Assembly (NCBI RefSeq): GCF_029962835.1
Contig: NC_080581.1
Location: 19,544,001-19,608,000 of the forward strand
Length of the DNA stretch: 64,000 nt
Reading direction: 5' to 3'
DNA from: Magnolia sinica
Taxonomy: Eukaryota; Streptophyta; Magnoliopsida; Magnoliales; Magnoliaceae
Shown here: one piece after another, positions 1 through 12,496 of the stretch
Layout: each line of letters begins with the position of its first letter
How positions within the stretch are numbered: the first letter of the stretch is position 1
The notes under the pieces: model-generated
What the model saw: the letters and a program-made list of their open reading frames with translations, nothing else
Told to the model about the DNA's origin: nothing
The model's database searches: none
Position numbers and translations under genes: made by a program

Positions 1-199
1 GCATTACTCCAATATTGTACAATTTATGGATTGCCAGTATTTCCGCTTACTCTGATATCTATATGCTTGGCACGTGCATCGCACACACTTTCGCCACCCT
101 CTAAGCTTTTTATAAGCTTATGCACGATAGATGCGTGTAGGTGGCGTTAGATCGCAACAATGTGGAGCGTGGAGCATGCAGCTGTCTTCTGGAGCTTTG

Positions 200-248
<49 letters not shown>

Positions 249-501
249 CTTTCAGCACTGTATTCAACTGTTTATATTAGTGGATATGTGATGATGTTGT
301 TGCCTTTATGATTTACGTAAACTTGTAGTTATTCTTCTTATGAGATAAATGTACGTTGAAAAATCCTCCTTGTAGGATCCCAGGATCGAAATCTAGCGTA
401 TGGGTGCCGGGAGCCGAGAATGGGGTACTATGGAGGCTGTCGGCACCGGATTCGGCGATAGAAAATTTTGTGAGCCCGGTTTCCGAGTTTGGGGCGTGAC
501 A
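1..501 (-). mobile_element. Del/Tekay-like LTR fragment (fossil), 5' end at 501
   Basis: Read on the minus strand, this piece begins at 501 with TGTCACGCCCC, a start typical of long plant Ty3/gypsy chromovirus (Del/Tekay) LTRs. The same sequence recurs in plus orientation from 13773: both copies share the block around CTCGG-AAACCGGGCTCACAAA, the phrase about a 'GATCCTGGGAT' motif and, further in, the CCACCCTCTAAGCTT...ATAAGCTTATGCACGAT block. The window edge cuts this copy, so length and coding content are unknown. A (TA)n tract splits it. The family name is inference from the LTR start; homology between the two copies is seen directly. Confidence 0.65.
202..246. repeat. (TA)n microsatellite
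   Basis: About 22 uninterrupted TA units inside the LTR fragment. Confidence 0.95.
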
Positions 502-1889
502 GTATGCGTGAAAGTCTACAATGTTTTCATCCTCTATAATGCACTGTATATTCGTATATATATCTTTTAAGATTTGGTAGTATCTTTGATTGTCGGCCTT
601 TTTTAAAGATTTGCGAATATATTTGTTTAAGTTTATCAATTGTAAAAAATTGTTTATAAATAAGAGCTAGTAGAGGGATAAATATATGTAAAAAAGAATT
701 CTTTCGTCTATTTTCTTTTCTTCCTCTCTATAATAATAGTCTTTTGAGTTTAATATGATATCAGAGTTATGATGCCTTAATTACTTCACTCATACTTATT
801 CAAATCTCTTATTTTTGTTCTTCCTCATTATTCCTTTGCTACAACCCTGTTATCAAACTATAAAGGGCTCTCCCCTCATCATAGATCTAATGGCCTCTTT
901 AGATCCACCTAAAAAGAAAACGAGCCCTATTATATGTTTATAACAACCGAAAGTATTATCGGAATGTCATCCAGCCACCTGAAGTAATGCCAAAATGTCA
1001 TTCAGTTACGAAAAATGTTGTTGAATCATCATTCAACTATTGGAAGTTTTGTTACAACATCATCTAACTATTGAAATTATTGGTGGAATGTTCTCAAGCC
1101 ATTAGAATTGGTTTTAGTTAAAATCTCAGCCATCACAATTATCAGAAGCACAATCAACACTTTCCTTTCTCTAAAATTATTGACAAGCTTGGCATCAATA
1201 TTTATAGTAGTGACAGTGTGTTACGTAACGTTTAACCTTCCATAGTATGTAGCGTAAGCTACACGATATTTCTATTTTTTAAAGATAATTCATTTTTTTT
1301 AGTGTAAACATATTCAAACAAGTGATTAATTATCATTTATCAAAAGTTAATTCATATATATAAACCAAATCAAATAATTATCACATCGACAACTTTATAA
1401 GTAACCCACTTTAATTAATAATGTCTAATTGAAAGTTGAAACTACAAGTCGCGAGTATGAAAAGAAATAAAAATCCCACATGTAAGAGTATTGAGTACAA
1501 CACAAATGTCACATTTATCAAAATCTCAAAATCTCAATTAATAGTCTATAGGCTCTAATATCTAAAGGTTATTTTCATCAACTAATAAATAATCATCATC
1601 ACCATCCTCATTCACTTTGTTACAGGGTGTACGCCTTTCATTATCTACATCTACACCATCCATGCCATGGACAATCAATTTTATATCTTGTTCCTCTCTT
1701 ATAGGAGTAAGAAATTGTATCATAAGACCACCTACACATTAAAGAAAGAGATTTATTAGTCTTTTACTTTCTTTGTGAAAAATATTCATGTAACTTAGTC
1801 TATAAGTAGAAGCACCTATTTAAATCAATTATCTTTCTTTTGTTTGAAGAATGTAGGATGCAAACTCTTCAAGAATTATTAGATGTTGA
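502..1889. other. AT-rich intergenic stretch, possible copia LTR end
   Basis: No gene is visible. At 756-767 the sequence TGATATCAGAG resembles the initiator-Met tRNA primer site (TGGTATCAGAG) of copia elements and follows a pyrimidine-rich LTR-like tract (690-745), so 640-770 may be the end of an old copia LTR plus primer site. No partner LTR or coding region is visible downstream. From 930 to 1090 there is a loose repetition of short phrases built on 'catccagccacc' and 'catcattcaac'. The rest is featureless. Confidence 0.3.
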
Positions 1890-3800
1890 TGGTGCATTAC
1901 TACTAGTTGGATCATCATACCATGAAATAATTGCAATGACACTAAAGTCAACGATCATATTTTCATCTTCAAGCCACGATGAATCAATTGAGAGAAAATA
2001 GTCTTCTTTATCAGTAATCTATTCATTATCTACAATAATGTGGTCCAACATTATAGGATATATAGGCTTCTCTTCATACTTCTTTCTCTCAGTTTCATAT
2101 TATACATCACCCATGTTGGAGAGTATAACTTTTGTTACTCTAACCAATTTCTTTTTTTTATGTGAATCTAACCATATGATAATATTTGTCAGTCAATTGT
2201 CAAACACTTGCTAATCTACTAAATAAAAATTAATTAATTTAGAATATTGAATGGTACAGAAGTCACTTACTCAAAAGTACTCCAATTTCTCTCACAGCTA
2301 AAAGCACCGCATGTGAGACTTAAAACTCATATTGCAAGCTTCGTAAGCTATAGAGTTCTATCTCCAAAGTGTGCCCACTAATCATATACACAAATTACTA
2401 AGAAATTATTGAAAAGCTTTCACCAATCATAGAAATACAACTTACATAAAAATAAAAATATCAAAATATTACCTGAAAAATGCTTTGTGATAGTTTGAGT
2501 GCCGGGCAAGAATCAAAATCTCCTCTTCTATTGTCACATCCATCCAACTAAATATCAGCATCAACATGCTCATCACGTGGATCATCCTATCCATGCACTC
2601 CAACAATCATTTGTTTAATCTAAAGATGTGTATAGAACTTATTTGATTATCGTATCTGATGATTCAAATAGTACTCAATTGGATGTAAAAGCTGAGAAGT
2701 CGATTTCTTATTTATTTTGTTCCAAATTGGAATATATCATTTTTTACATTATTGCAATTAAATGCAATCTTTTCATTTGTTGAGTCCATCAATTCATAAA
2801 TAAACCTTATTGATGGCCTCTCTTTTGAATCCATTTCTCTCAAAATGCTTACCAAAGGTATTGTGATCTTAACACATGAGGCAACATATAGCCAAATCTT
2901 TTTATCAAACATTATAATGGTCTGTACCTTTATTTCTTTTGATCTTTTAGCCTTGGAACTTAACATAACGCTATTGTTCTAATGCGAACATAACTTGAAG
3001 ACTATTCTTTTGCTTGTAAATACTTCGAATGGTGAGGAATGCTACTGTAAACCATGTCACTGTCGACCATAGAAACACATTGTCATTCGTGAAGCTTCTC
3101 ATTATGCTCAATATAATTTCATACCCATAATAAATTTGGTCACTGTCCTTGCCTTTTCAAGTGTATTATAAAATATTTTAATTTTTTCAATATATCTAAC
3201 ATTAGATATATGTAGTGTACAACACATGAAGTCTAATATATCATTTTCCTCTTATTCATTAGCTTCTTTCCAATACTCACATAGCTTGAATGATTATCCA
3301 TAATAAATTGGACCACATTTTCTTCATCATTTTCTTCCCTAATTTTATCAAGATATTTAAATAGCAAATTTTCATCTTTTATTGAATCCAAAGCATCAAT
3401 AGACTTATAAAACATTATTTTGGCTGGAGAATTAATAAAAATAATAATAATGATGTTTCTATCATTTTCATCCATCAAACCATCAGACATAATTGAACAT
3501 CCATGAGTTTTTCAAAAATTTATGTATGCTCTCATTAACTTAGAATATTAGCAATTTTCTCATTTAATATCAATGTCCTCATCTCATGTATGGATGGTGG
3601 CTCAACCTTAGTCTAAACTTTCTAATAACCTCACATAATTCTAAAAAGTATAGGGCATTACACAAGTTTGAACGGCAAAGCATTCTTCAACAATTTTTTT
3701 ATTATTTTTTTAAAACTTCAAATCTTCCTTCATACTTCTTTTCTCTTCTTTCTTCCACCTTGAATTCAATGTGGACTAACATTGTTCATTGCTAATAAAC
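1890..3800 (-). pseudogene. hAT-superfamily transposase remnant (DUF659 and hAT dimerisation domains)
   Basis: A decayed transposase of the plant hAT type. Reading the minus strand from high to low coordinates, the domains come in the right order. At 3490-3233 there is a DUF659-like part with SIMSDG, NFI-like 'INSPAK', ENVVQFIMDN and 'GKKLMNKRK'. At 2966-2712 comes the block with KKIWLYVASCVK and MDSKERPSIRFIYE. Near 2690-2620 follows the LHPIEYYLN block that corresponds to the family LHAAGYYLNP. At about 2360-2270 lies the C-terminal dimerisation signature CERNWSTFE. Several stop codons and frame changes lie between blocks, so it is not functional. No intact terminal repeats or 8-bp duplication were found around it. 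The family assignment is firm; the outer borders are approximate. Confidence 0.82.
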
Positions 3801-4889
3801 TGGTCCATAAGACCCCTTGCTCTTGTCATTAGTTGGTTACTAGAAGACCTACTATCAAGTTAGCAAAATGCCAATCGTTAATTGCGCTAATGTTTATGTA
3901 TCGCAATAACTCAAGACCTATACCCTAATGACCGTATCGATGTTGCGATTTCAACACTGCACGGCACCCGGATTGAAAGATATAAACCTAATGAGACCAA
4001 ATTTCATATTACTACAACTAAATCAAGCATAAAAATCAAGCATTCTACCATAAAACAAAAAATTCATATTTAACTAACTTGGTTCCAATCAAAATTATCA
4101 TCCCACAATGCTCAATCAAAATAAAATTAGGAAAGAAATGTCCCAATGAGATGCGGGAATCTTGTTCTAACATAGGATCATTTTAACATTTAAATAAATT
4201 CGTGATCTTGAATTTCGAAATCAATTTGTGGATTAAGAAACCAAAATAGGAAAATTATAGTTATGATTTGGGGAGAAACTAATGTTAGGGTTTAGAGAAA
4301 AAGAAAAGAGGGATTATGTCTAGGGTTTTATAGAGAGAATAAAGAGGGAAAATGAAGAAAATAGGGCAGGGGTTGTCCACGTGGAAAACGCTACATGCCC
4401 ACACATCTCAATACATTGCACGAATCTTGAGGGGCATATTTTTGTGGACCCCACCCCACATTTTTGCAAAAAGGCTACCATATATCCTTTTCCCAACTAC
4501 TAAGTCTCATCATTGCCTACCCCTACTACCCTCTCCCAAAGTCAATAAAATCTCTCCTATCACCTCCTTTTTCAATCCCCAATGAGCCCAAAATGAGGGT
4601 GGATGGTGCCCCTGAACCTCATTAATGAGTTCAATAAGTTTTGTGAAACTCAAGGAATCATACATTAATTCTCTATACCTTATACCCTATAATAAAATAG
4701 AGTGGCCGAAAGAAAGAACAAGTCATTGACGGAAATAGTGAATTGCATGCTCATTAGTTCAGGGTTACCTTTGAACCCTTGAGAGAAGCTCTATTTTCTA
4801 CATGTCACATACAAAATAAAATTTCATTAAAAAAACCATCACAACAGCATATGAGATATGAAAAGGCGAAAAGCCTAATCCTAATTACT
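3801..4889. other. Intergenic stretch with no recognised feature
   Basis: AT-rich sequence with a few short reading frames (for example 4352-4585) that show no family resemblance or coding character. I see no terminal repeats, RNA genes or repeat arrays here. Confidence 0.5.
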
Positions 4890-5627
4890 TGAGAGTTTGG
4901 GGATGTTAAGCTAAAATCAAATTACTTGATAAAGATAGACCATAGTTAGGAATTCGTGCAAGCACATGTGCCATATAATGTTCTATGAATAACAAAGCTT
5001 ACAAGTTTGACTTAGAATCTTATGCTCCTCATGTAATTATCGAGTCGAGACACGCAGACTTCTTAAAAAGTTTTTTGTTTTTTCATATAAAGAGAATGAT
5101 ATAATCAAAGAAGTTGGAGAGCTTAGTGAGATTAAAAAAAGAATCAGAAAATTTAGAAGTTTTGAAATCTTACGAGAAGTAAGCGTATACAAAAGCAAAA
5201 TGACTTTGGTCTCGACTTTCTATTATATATGATTGAAAGTGTTCCCTCTACTTATTCTAAGACTGAATTCTAATGATGGTTACTTTATAAAAGGAAACAA
5301 TTGAGGATGAAATGCTCTCTGTAACATCTAGTAATACTTAAATTTTAGTGGACCTACATCTTAGATTAAAATGTGTTGGCTGCAAGTAGATCATTAAAAA
5401 GAAATTAAGATCATATGGAATAGTCAATAAATATAAAACTAAATTGGTGGCTAAAATGTTTAAATAACAATAAGGCATAGCTTTTTTATACATATATCCT
5501 TATGGAGAGAGTAGATATAATCACACTTTTATTACCATAATATATATCTATAACTTTCTTATTCACCAAATATATGTAAAAATTACATTCTTAAATAGTG
5601 ATTTAGATAAAGAAATATATATGGAAC
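4890..5627 (+). mobile_element. Older Ty1/copia fossil, left part, interrupted at 5627
   Basis: This is the left half of an old, broken copia element. Its reverse transcriptase start is recognisable at about 5290-5627: the conserved block corresponding to 'GCKWIFKKK', then LVAK, and finally a stretch ending in FLNSDLDKEIYME, which in living elements sits just before the 'QPEGF' block. The recognisable sequence stops exactly where the younger copia element begins, and the next block resumes at 11186. Sequence from 4890 to about 5290 looks like the weakly conserved linker before the RT. Its own LTRs were not found. The element is old, with many breaks. Confidence 0.75.
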
Positions 5628-6391
5628 TAATGGGGTTTTTCCTCCCCAGGTTAGAAGAGCAGACAGAGCTGCTTGACCGGTCGAGTAGCACTCGACTCAA
5701 AGTACAGCGAGTTTTTGTTTGAAAATTTCGAGGTGCTCGACCAGTCGACGGAGGTGCTCGATCGGTCAAGTGGGCCGCTCGAGCGGTCGAGGGCCCTGCT
5801 CGACTAGTCGAGGTTACGCAGATTTGAGTTCGAATTTTGTGCGGACTACGTAAATTTGAGGGGGTTTTCACAGAGGAGCGGAAAGGAGTTTCCTAAACTA
5901 TAAATATGGGTCATTAGGGTTGTTCTAGGGGATGCAAGAGAGTTTTCGAAAGCTTTACAAGGGTTTGCTAAAGGATTTAGGGCTATCAAAAGTGAGAGAG
6001 AGAGAGAAAAAGAGAGAAGAAGCTTGTGAAAGGGAGGTTTTGCTCATAAAGGTGATCTATTGTGCACTCGACATCTTAGTGCTTCTACGTCCTCGTGATT
6101 AGTGAGATCTCTCCGTTTTTCTTTATTCTCTTATTGTTTATCCACTTTTACGTGAGTGAAGAAGGTTTGATCCAACCGGTGTGTGCTTGTGATCGGTTGT
6201 AACGTTCTACTTTATAGTGGATTGTTGATCTTGATGAGGTCCCGTGGTTTTTTACCTCTTTGAGGGTTTTCTATATAAAAATCTCTTATGTCGTGTGGTT
6301 TATACTTTGATTTATTTCATTGCTTTATTATCACATAATTCTGGTGTTTTGGGAGGCTAGATCTTAAGGTTTTGTGTAATAGCTCCCAACA
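5628..6391 (+). repeat. 5' LTR of the copia fossil
   Basis: Pairs with 10388-11180. Ends in CCCAACA before the primer site. Its upstream part carries repeated copies of a palindromic CTCGACCGGTCGAG-like motif, and its transcribed part has a short GA-rich tract (5995-6025). Confidence 0.92.
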
Positions 6392-6394
6392 AAG

Positions 6395-6406
6395 TGGTAT
6401 CGGAGC
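6395..6406 (+). other. Primer binding site (initiator Met tRNA type)
   Basis: TGGTATCGGAGC, one base away from the canonical TGGTATCAGAGC, four bases after the LTR end. Confidence 0.85.
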
Positions 6407-9400
6407 GTCCAGGTTTATTGAATGGAGTGGGATCGGTTCTAAATAATGGAAGGTGGCTCATTAAAGATGATCGGTCTCAATAGTTCTAACTGGACTATAT
6501 GGAAGGCTAAGATGGAGGACTTGTTTTATTGCAAGGACTTATATGCTCTAATCTTAGGCATATCAGCAAAAACAAAGGATATGATAGATGATGATTGAAA
6601 GAAATTATACCGGAAGGTGGTGAGGTTTCTTAGACAATAGTTGGATGATTCCGTATTCCACCATGTGTCTACGGAGGCCTCAGCCGCTAGCCTATGGCTG
6701 AAACTACAAGGGCTGTATAAGAGGAAGACAACCGGCAATAAGATTTTTCTAATAAGATGACTTGTGAATCTCAAGTTCAAAGATGGTGGTTCTATGGCTG
6801 AGCACATGAATGAGGTCAGCAATATATTAAACCAGCTCTCCGCTATGAAGATAGTCCTAGATGATGAATTACAGGCTTCACTATTGCTTAGCTCATTGTT
6901 TGATAATTGGGAGACATTGGTGGTGTCTCTAAGTAACTCCGTGCCAGACGGAAAGGTGTCCATGAAGCATGTAACTAGTTGTCTCTTCAATGAGGAGATA
7001 AGGGAAAAGTCTTAGGGGTCTACTAAGCAAGAAGCCCTTGTAACACAAGAACGAGGGAGAGGAAAGAACAGAAAGGGCGGGAAGGCTTAAGATAAATCAA
7101 GAGGCAAGTCGAGCTTAAGAAAGGATATTGAATATTAGAATTGTGGCAAGAGGGACCACTACAAGCATGAATGTCGTAATAAGAAGAACGACAAGAAATG
7201 AGAAGGAAGATGAATCAGACTCTGCTGTGGTCACTTCAGATGACGACGTGGTAGTTATTCTTTCAGTAGATCATGATGTTTGCCTCACGGTTGCCTCACG
7301 GCTATGAGTCAGGACACCGACTAGGTGATGGATTCGGGAGCCTCATTTCACGCGACTCTACGCAAGGACTTCTTCACAAGATACAAGTCAGGTGACTTTA
7401 GTACCGTGAAGATGAAAAATTCTGGCATATCGAAGATCATAGGGGTCGGTGATATTTGTGTGAAGACCGATGTGGGCTACACATTGGTTCTCAAGGATGT
7501 GAGGCATATCCCAGACCTTCACCTCAACTTGATGTCGACGGGAAGGTTGGATGATGATGGCTATGAAAGCCAATTTGTTGGTGGGTGCTGGAAGCTCATC
7601 AAGGGTTTGTTGATTGCAGCCAGAGGGAAGAAGTGTTGCACCCTATACAAGACAAGTATCAGTATATGCAAGGGTGGGTTGAACGCAGTGGAAGATTCAG
7701 CTATTGACATGTGGCACAGGCGTCTAGGCCACATGAGTGAAAAAGGGCTTCAGCTACTAGCAAGAAGCGGCTCCTTCCAGACGTGACAGGTATACCTCTC
7801 AAAACCTGTATTGGTTGTTTATCAGGGAAACAACATAGAGTTTCATTCGTTGAATCTGCTTCTTATGTGAATAAAGTGCATGCATTAGATTTGATTTAAT
7901 TTGATGTTTGTGGTCCTATAAGGACAAAAACCTTGGGCGGGGCATTGCATTTTGTCACTTTTATAGATGATGCATCTAGGAGGGTTTGGGTTTATGCTTT
8001 AAAATCCAAGGATGAGGTCTTTGGTGTGTTTAAATTGTTTCATGCTATGGTCGAGAGAGAGACAGGTAGATCATTGAAGTGCATCCACACTAACAATGGT
8101 GGTGAATACATCGGTGACTTTCATGAGTATTGTAAGTCCCTGGGTATACCGCATGAACAAACAGTTCCCAAGACCCCCATCATAAGGTGTGGTTGAGCGA
8201 ATGAATCGCACCATTGTAGAGAGAATTAGATGCATGTTATCCGAAGCAAAGTTACCCAAGACATTCTGGGGAGAAGCAATGCACACTGCAGTGTATTTGA
8301 TAAACAGGTCTTCATCAGCCCCGTAGAATGGAGAAGTACCTAAGAAGGTGTGGACTGGATATGATCCATCATTCAATCATCTTAGGATGTTTGGATACAG
8401 GGCATCCATTCACGTACCAAAGGACGAGAGGTCCAAGCTCGATATAAAGATCAGGCAGTGTATGTTCTTTGGGTATGGTGATGAAAAGTTCGGTTACAAA
8501 TTGTGGGATTCAACCAAGAAGAAGCTCACCAGGAGTAGAGATGTGGTATTCTTTGAAGATCAATGTATAGAAGACATTTGTAAGCTAGAGAAGAACCAGC
8601 CTAGTTCAGGTGAGCTAGAGGACATGGATTCGGTTATTCCTCCTGTGGTGCCTGATGATGGGGGAGTACAGTACGGTGTAGAGGATGAGAAAGTTCCTAC
8701 AGAAGATGGACCGGGGGAGCAGCCCTCACTTGATCCACCTATTGAGCCACAGGTAAGGAGGTCATCCAGGGACAGACAGTTGTCCAAGAGGTACTCGCCA
8801 CATGAGTATATTATATTCACTGATGGGGAAGAGTCAAAAGATTATTCTGAGGCCTTAGCTGACGAGCATAGGGAGGAGTGATTAAAGTTATGCAAGAAGA
8901 GATGAAATCCTTGCATAAGAACCACACCTATGATATGGTGAAACTACCTAAGGGCAAGAAATCTCTGAGCAACAAGTGGGTGTTCAGAAAGAAGATTGAG
9001 CAGAAGAATTCACAAACGAGTTTAGTCAGAGGAAAGGCATAGACTTTAAGAAGATATTCTTACTAGTGGTAAAGATGACATCCATACAGGTGTTGCTTGG
9101 GTTGGCGGCTAGCATGGATTTAGATATAGAGTAGTTAGATGTTAAAACTATATATCTCCATGCTGACCTGGAAGAAGAGATCTACATACATCAACCAGCG
9201 GGGTTCAAAGTCAAAGGTAAAGAGCATATGGTGTGTAAGCTGAAGAAGATCTTGTAGGGGCTGAAAAAAGCTCTAAGGTAATGGTACAAGAAGTTTGACT
9301 CATTCATGTTAAAGCATGGGTATGACACAACGGAGTCGGACCACTATGTGTTCACGCACAAGTTCTCAGATAGTGATTTCTTAGTTCTGCTGTTATACGT

Positions 9401-10387
9401 TGATGACATGCTTATCATGGAAAAAACATCAAGAATATTGACAGGCTGAAACAGGAGTTGGGCAAGTCATTCGCGATGAAAGACTTGGGCCCAGCTAAGA
9501 AGATCCTAAGAATGGAGACAACTTGTGACAGAAATAGCAGGAAGCTTTAGCTGTCACAAGAGCGGTATATTGAGAAAGTCCTAGAGCGGTTCAATATGAA
9601 TGCAGCGAAGCTGATCAGTACTCCACTGGATGGTTACTTCAGATTGAGCGACAAGCAGCGCCCTAAGACAAAGGCAGAGGTGGATGAGATGAGGAAGATA
9701 CGCTACGCGTCAGGGGTAAGAAGTTTGATGTATGCTATGATGTGTATGCGTCCAAACATAGCATATACTATTAGTGTTGTTAGCCGGTATCTTGTCAATC
9801 CTGTCAAAAAGCATTGGGCAGCGGTGAAATGGATACTGTGGTATCTAAGAGGCTCATATAGGTTGAGCCTATGTTATGGTGATAGAAAACCTATGTTAGA
9901 GGGTTATACAGATGCAGATATGGCAGGTGACATAGACTCAAAGAAGTATATATTGGGGTTCATGTTCACGTTTTTAGGGGGAGCGGTCTCTTGGCAGAGC
10001 AAGCTACAAAAGGTCGTAGCATTATCGACGACAGAGGCTGAGTATATTATAGTCACAAAGGCATGTAAATAGATGCTTTGGATGAAGAGGTTCCTACAGG
10101 AACTTAGCCTGAAGCAGGAGCAACACATGGTCCATTGCGATAGTTAAAGTGTTATATACTTGAGCAAGAATCAAAGTTAGCACTCCAATTTGAATCACAT
10201 AAAGATTCGGTATCACTGGATGAGGGATACTTTGGAACAGAAGGTGTTACAGCTTGAGAAGGTCCACATGGACAACAATGGGTCAGACATGATGACTGAG
10301 GCATTGATCAAGGGCAAGTTTGAGGTTTGTAGAAACCAGGCTGGCTTGAAGAATGTGAATTTCTCCTGAGTCAGAAAGGGGGAGATT

Positions 10388-10776
10388 TGATAGGTTTTTC
10401 CTCCCAAGGTTAGAAAAGCAGACAGAGCTACTTGACTGGTCGAGGAGTCTGCTCGAACGGTCGAGGAGTGTGCTCGACCGGTCGAGTGGCACTCGACTTA
10501 AAGTACCACGAGTTTTGGTTTGAAAATTCTGAGGTGCTCAACTAGTCGAGGGAGGTGCTCGACCGGTCGAGGACCCTGCTCGACTAGTCGAGGCAGATTC
10601 GAGTCCAGATTTTGTGCGGACTGCATAAATTTGAGGCGGTTTTCATAGAGGTGCGAAAAGGAGTTTCCTAAACTATAAATATGGGTCCCTAGGGCTATTT
10701 TAGGGGATGCAAGAGAGTTTCTAAAGCTTTACAAGGGTTTTCTAAAGGGTTTAGAGCTATCAAAGTATGAAAGAGA

Positions 10777-10808
<32 letters not shown>

Positions 10809-11180
10809 AAGTTTGTGGAAGGGAGGTTCTGCTCGTAAAAGTGATCTACTGTGCACTCGACATCTCAACGCTTCTACGTCATCGCGATCGGTGAGATCTC
10901 TTTGTTTTTCTTTATTCTCTTATTGTTTATCCACTCCTGCATAAGCGAAGAAGGTTTGATTCAAGCAGTGTATGCTTGTGATCGGTTGTAACATTTTACT
11001 TCATAGTGGATTGTTGATCTGGACGAGGTCCTGTGGTTTTTTACCTCTTTGAGGGTTTTTCACATAAAAATCTCTTTTGTCGTGTGGTTTATGCTTTAAT
11101 TTATTTAATTGCTTTATTATCCCATAATGCTGGTGTTTTAGGAGACTAGATCCTAAGGTTTTGTGCAATGGCTCCCAACA
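10388..11180 (+). repeat. 3' LTR of the copia fossil
   Basis: Begins TGATAGG after the purine tract GAAAGGGGGAGATT and ends CCCAACA. Slightly longer than the left copy because it has extra palindromic CTCGA..TCGAG units (10433-10500) and a longer (GA)n tract (10768-10808). Confidence 0.92.
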
Positions 11181-11185
11181 AGAAC

Positions 11186-11804
11186 AATGTAAGAGATTTG
11201 TGCTAAAGGGTAAGAGAAAAATGTATGTAGTTAACCAAATCATTGCATGGTCTAAAATAGTCACTTAAACAGTGGCATAAGAAATTCAATCAAGTTATAA
11301 TTTCTCATGAATACAAGATTAACGATGGAAACGTATCCACGCCAACTTCAAAAAGAACTCTGGTATTATTATCTACTTATATGTTGATGATATGTTAGTC
11401 TTTAAAATTGATCTGGAGAGTATCAATGATGCTAAAATGTTCATTTCCATTAACTTTGATATAAAAGACATAGGAGAAGCTGATATAATTTTAAAAATTA
11501 AAATCATAAGAAAAGATAGTGAAATTGTGTTAACATAATTTTAGTACATTGAGAAAATTCTTAAACGGTTCTATTAATACAATTGTGCACTAGCTCCCAC
11601 TCACTATGATTCTAAAGTGAAGTTTGTAGGAAATACAGGAAGAAGTTTATATCAACTATAAGTATTCAAGGGTCATCGGTCGCTTGATGTATGAGATGTA
11701 TTGTACAAGGACTAATATAACTTTTATAGTAGAAAATTTGAGTAGATGTGTATAAGAGAAATGCTCATGTCCATCCAGTGGAATGGTAAGTTTCGATATA
11801 TCTA

Positions 11805-11881
<77 letters not shown>

Positions 11882-12420
11882 TAAATTATGGTATTCATTA
11901 TGAGAAATATCCAACTGTAATTGAATGTTACAGTGATATCACTTGAAATTCATATTTTGATTATTTAAAATCTACAACTGGTTGAATCTTTAACTTTGGA
12001 GGTTGACCAATTTCTTGAAAGTCCAAGAAACAAAACCTATATTATACAATCGACAATGGAATCAGAATTCATCGCCTTGGCATCACTAAGAGAAGTGGCA
12101 AATTAGCTTCAAAGCATATTAGTAGACTTGTGTATATGGAGTAAGCTAATGTCTGTTATTCCCATGTGTTATGACAATAATGTTGCTTTTATGTAAAACA
12201 TATTATAAGTCATATAATGAAAAGTCGAAACAACTATGACCTGAATATAGTTATGCAAGGAAGATTATTAAGAGTGGAAAAATCTCAATTTAATATGTGA
12301 GGTTGAATGAGAACTTGGTTGACACATTGACGAAGGCCTTGATAGAGATCTAATTTCTAATAGATTGAAGGACATAAGACTAAAGCCCATACTTCATTAA
12401 TTACTTATACTGGAAACTTA
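11186..12420 (+). mobile_element. Older Ty1/copia fossil, right part
   Basis: Recognisable copia sequence resumes immediately after the younger element. First comes the block after the RT 'QPEGF' position (11190-11300), then the active-site region with YVDDML (11375-11400), the post-RT block with the YSRVIGRLMYEM match (11655-11700), and an RNase H region with a D-N-x-A pattern (12160-12190). A (TA)n tract at 11808-11877 lies within it. No LTR was recognised at its right end. It is heavily broken and clearly older than the insertion. Confidence 0.78.
11808..11877. repeat. (TA)n microsatellite
   Basis: About 35 TA units inside the old copia remnant. Confidence 0.95.
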
Positions 12421-12422
12421 AC

Positions 12423-12443
12423 TATATATATATATATATATAT

Positions 12444-12492
<49 letters not shown>
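12423..12492. repeat. (TA)n microsatellite flanking a MITE
   Basis: TA tract with one interruption (ATAGAT) that abuts the left terminal inverted repeat of the MITE at 12493; the tract resumes on the other side at 13003-13026. Confidence 0.95.

Positions 12493-12496
<4 letters not shown>

Larger units (their letters stand above)
5628..11180 (+). mobile_element. Ty1/copia LTR retrotransposon fossil, structurally complete, coding region broken
   Basis: A 5.55-kb element with two LTRs (5628-6391 and 10388-11180), a primer site TGGTATCGGAGC right after the left LTR (6395-6406), a polypurine tract (10374-10387) right before the right LTR, and flanks GGAAC / AGAAC that match at four of five bases as a target duplication. 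Parts in copia order: gag (about 6440-7200), protease with DSGASFH (about 7325), gag-pre-integrase with a WHRRLGH-like motif (about 7710), integrase (7780-8350), reverse transcriptase with YVDDM (about 9395-9415) and RNase H (9600-10200) with STTEAEY. The coding region is broken in roughly ten or more places. By eye the LTRs differ by around a tenth, so it is moderately old yet younger than the element it landed in. Confidence 0.93.

Noticed and set aside
313-639. 108-codon frame on the minus strand
   Set aside because: It runs through the LTR end and its flank; the peptide has no family resemblance and only shadows the repeat.
4352-4585. 77-codon frame
   Set aside because: No coding character, no neighbours and no family resemblance.
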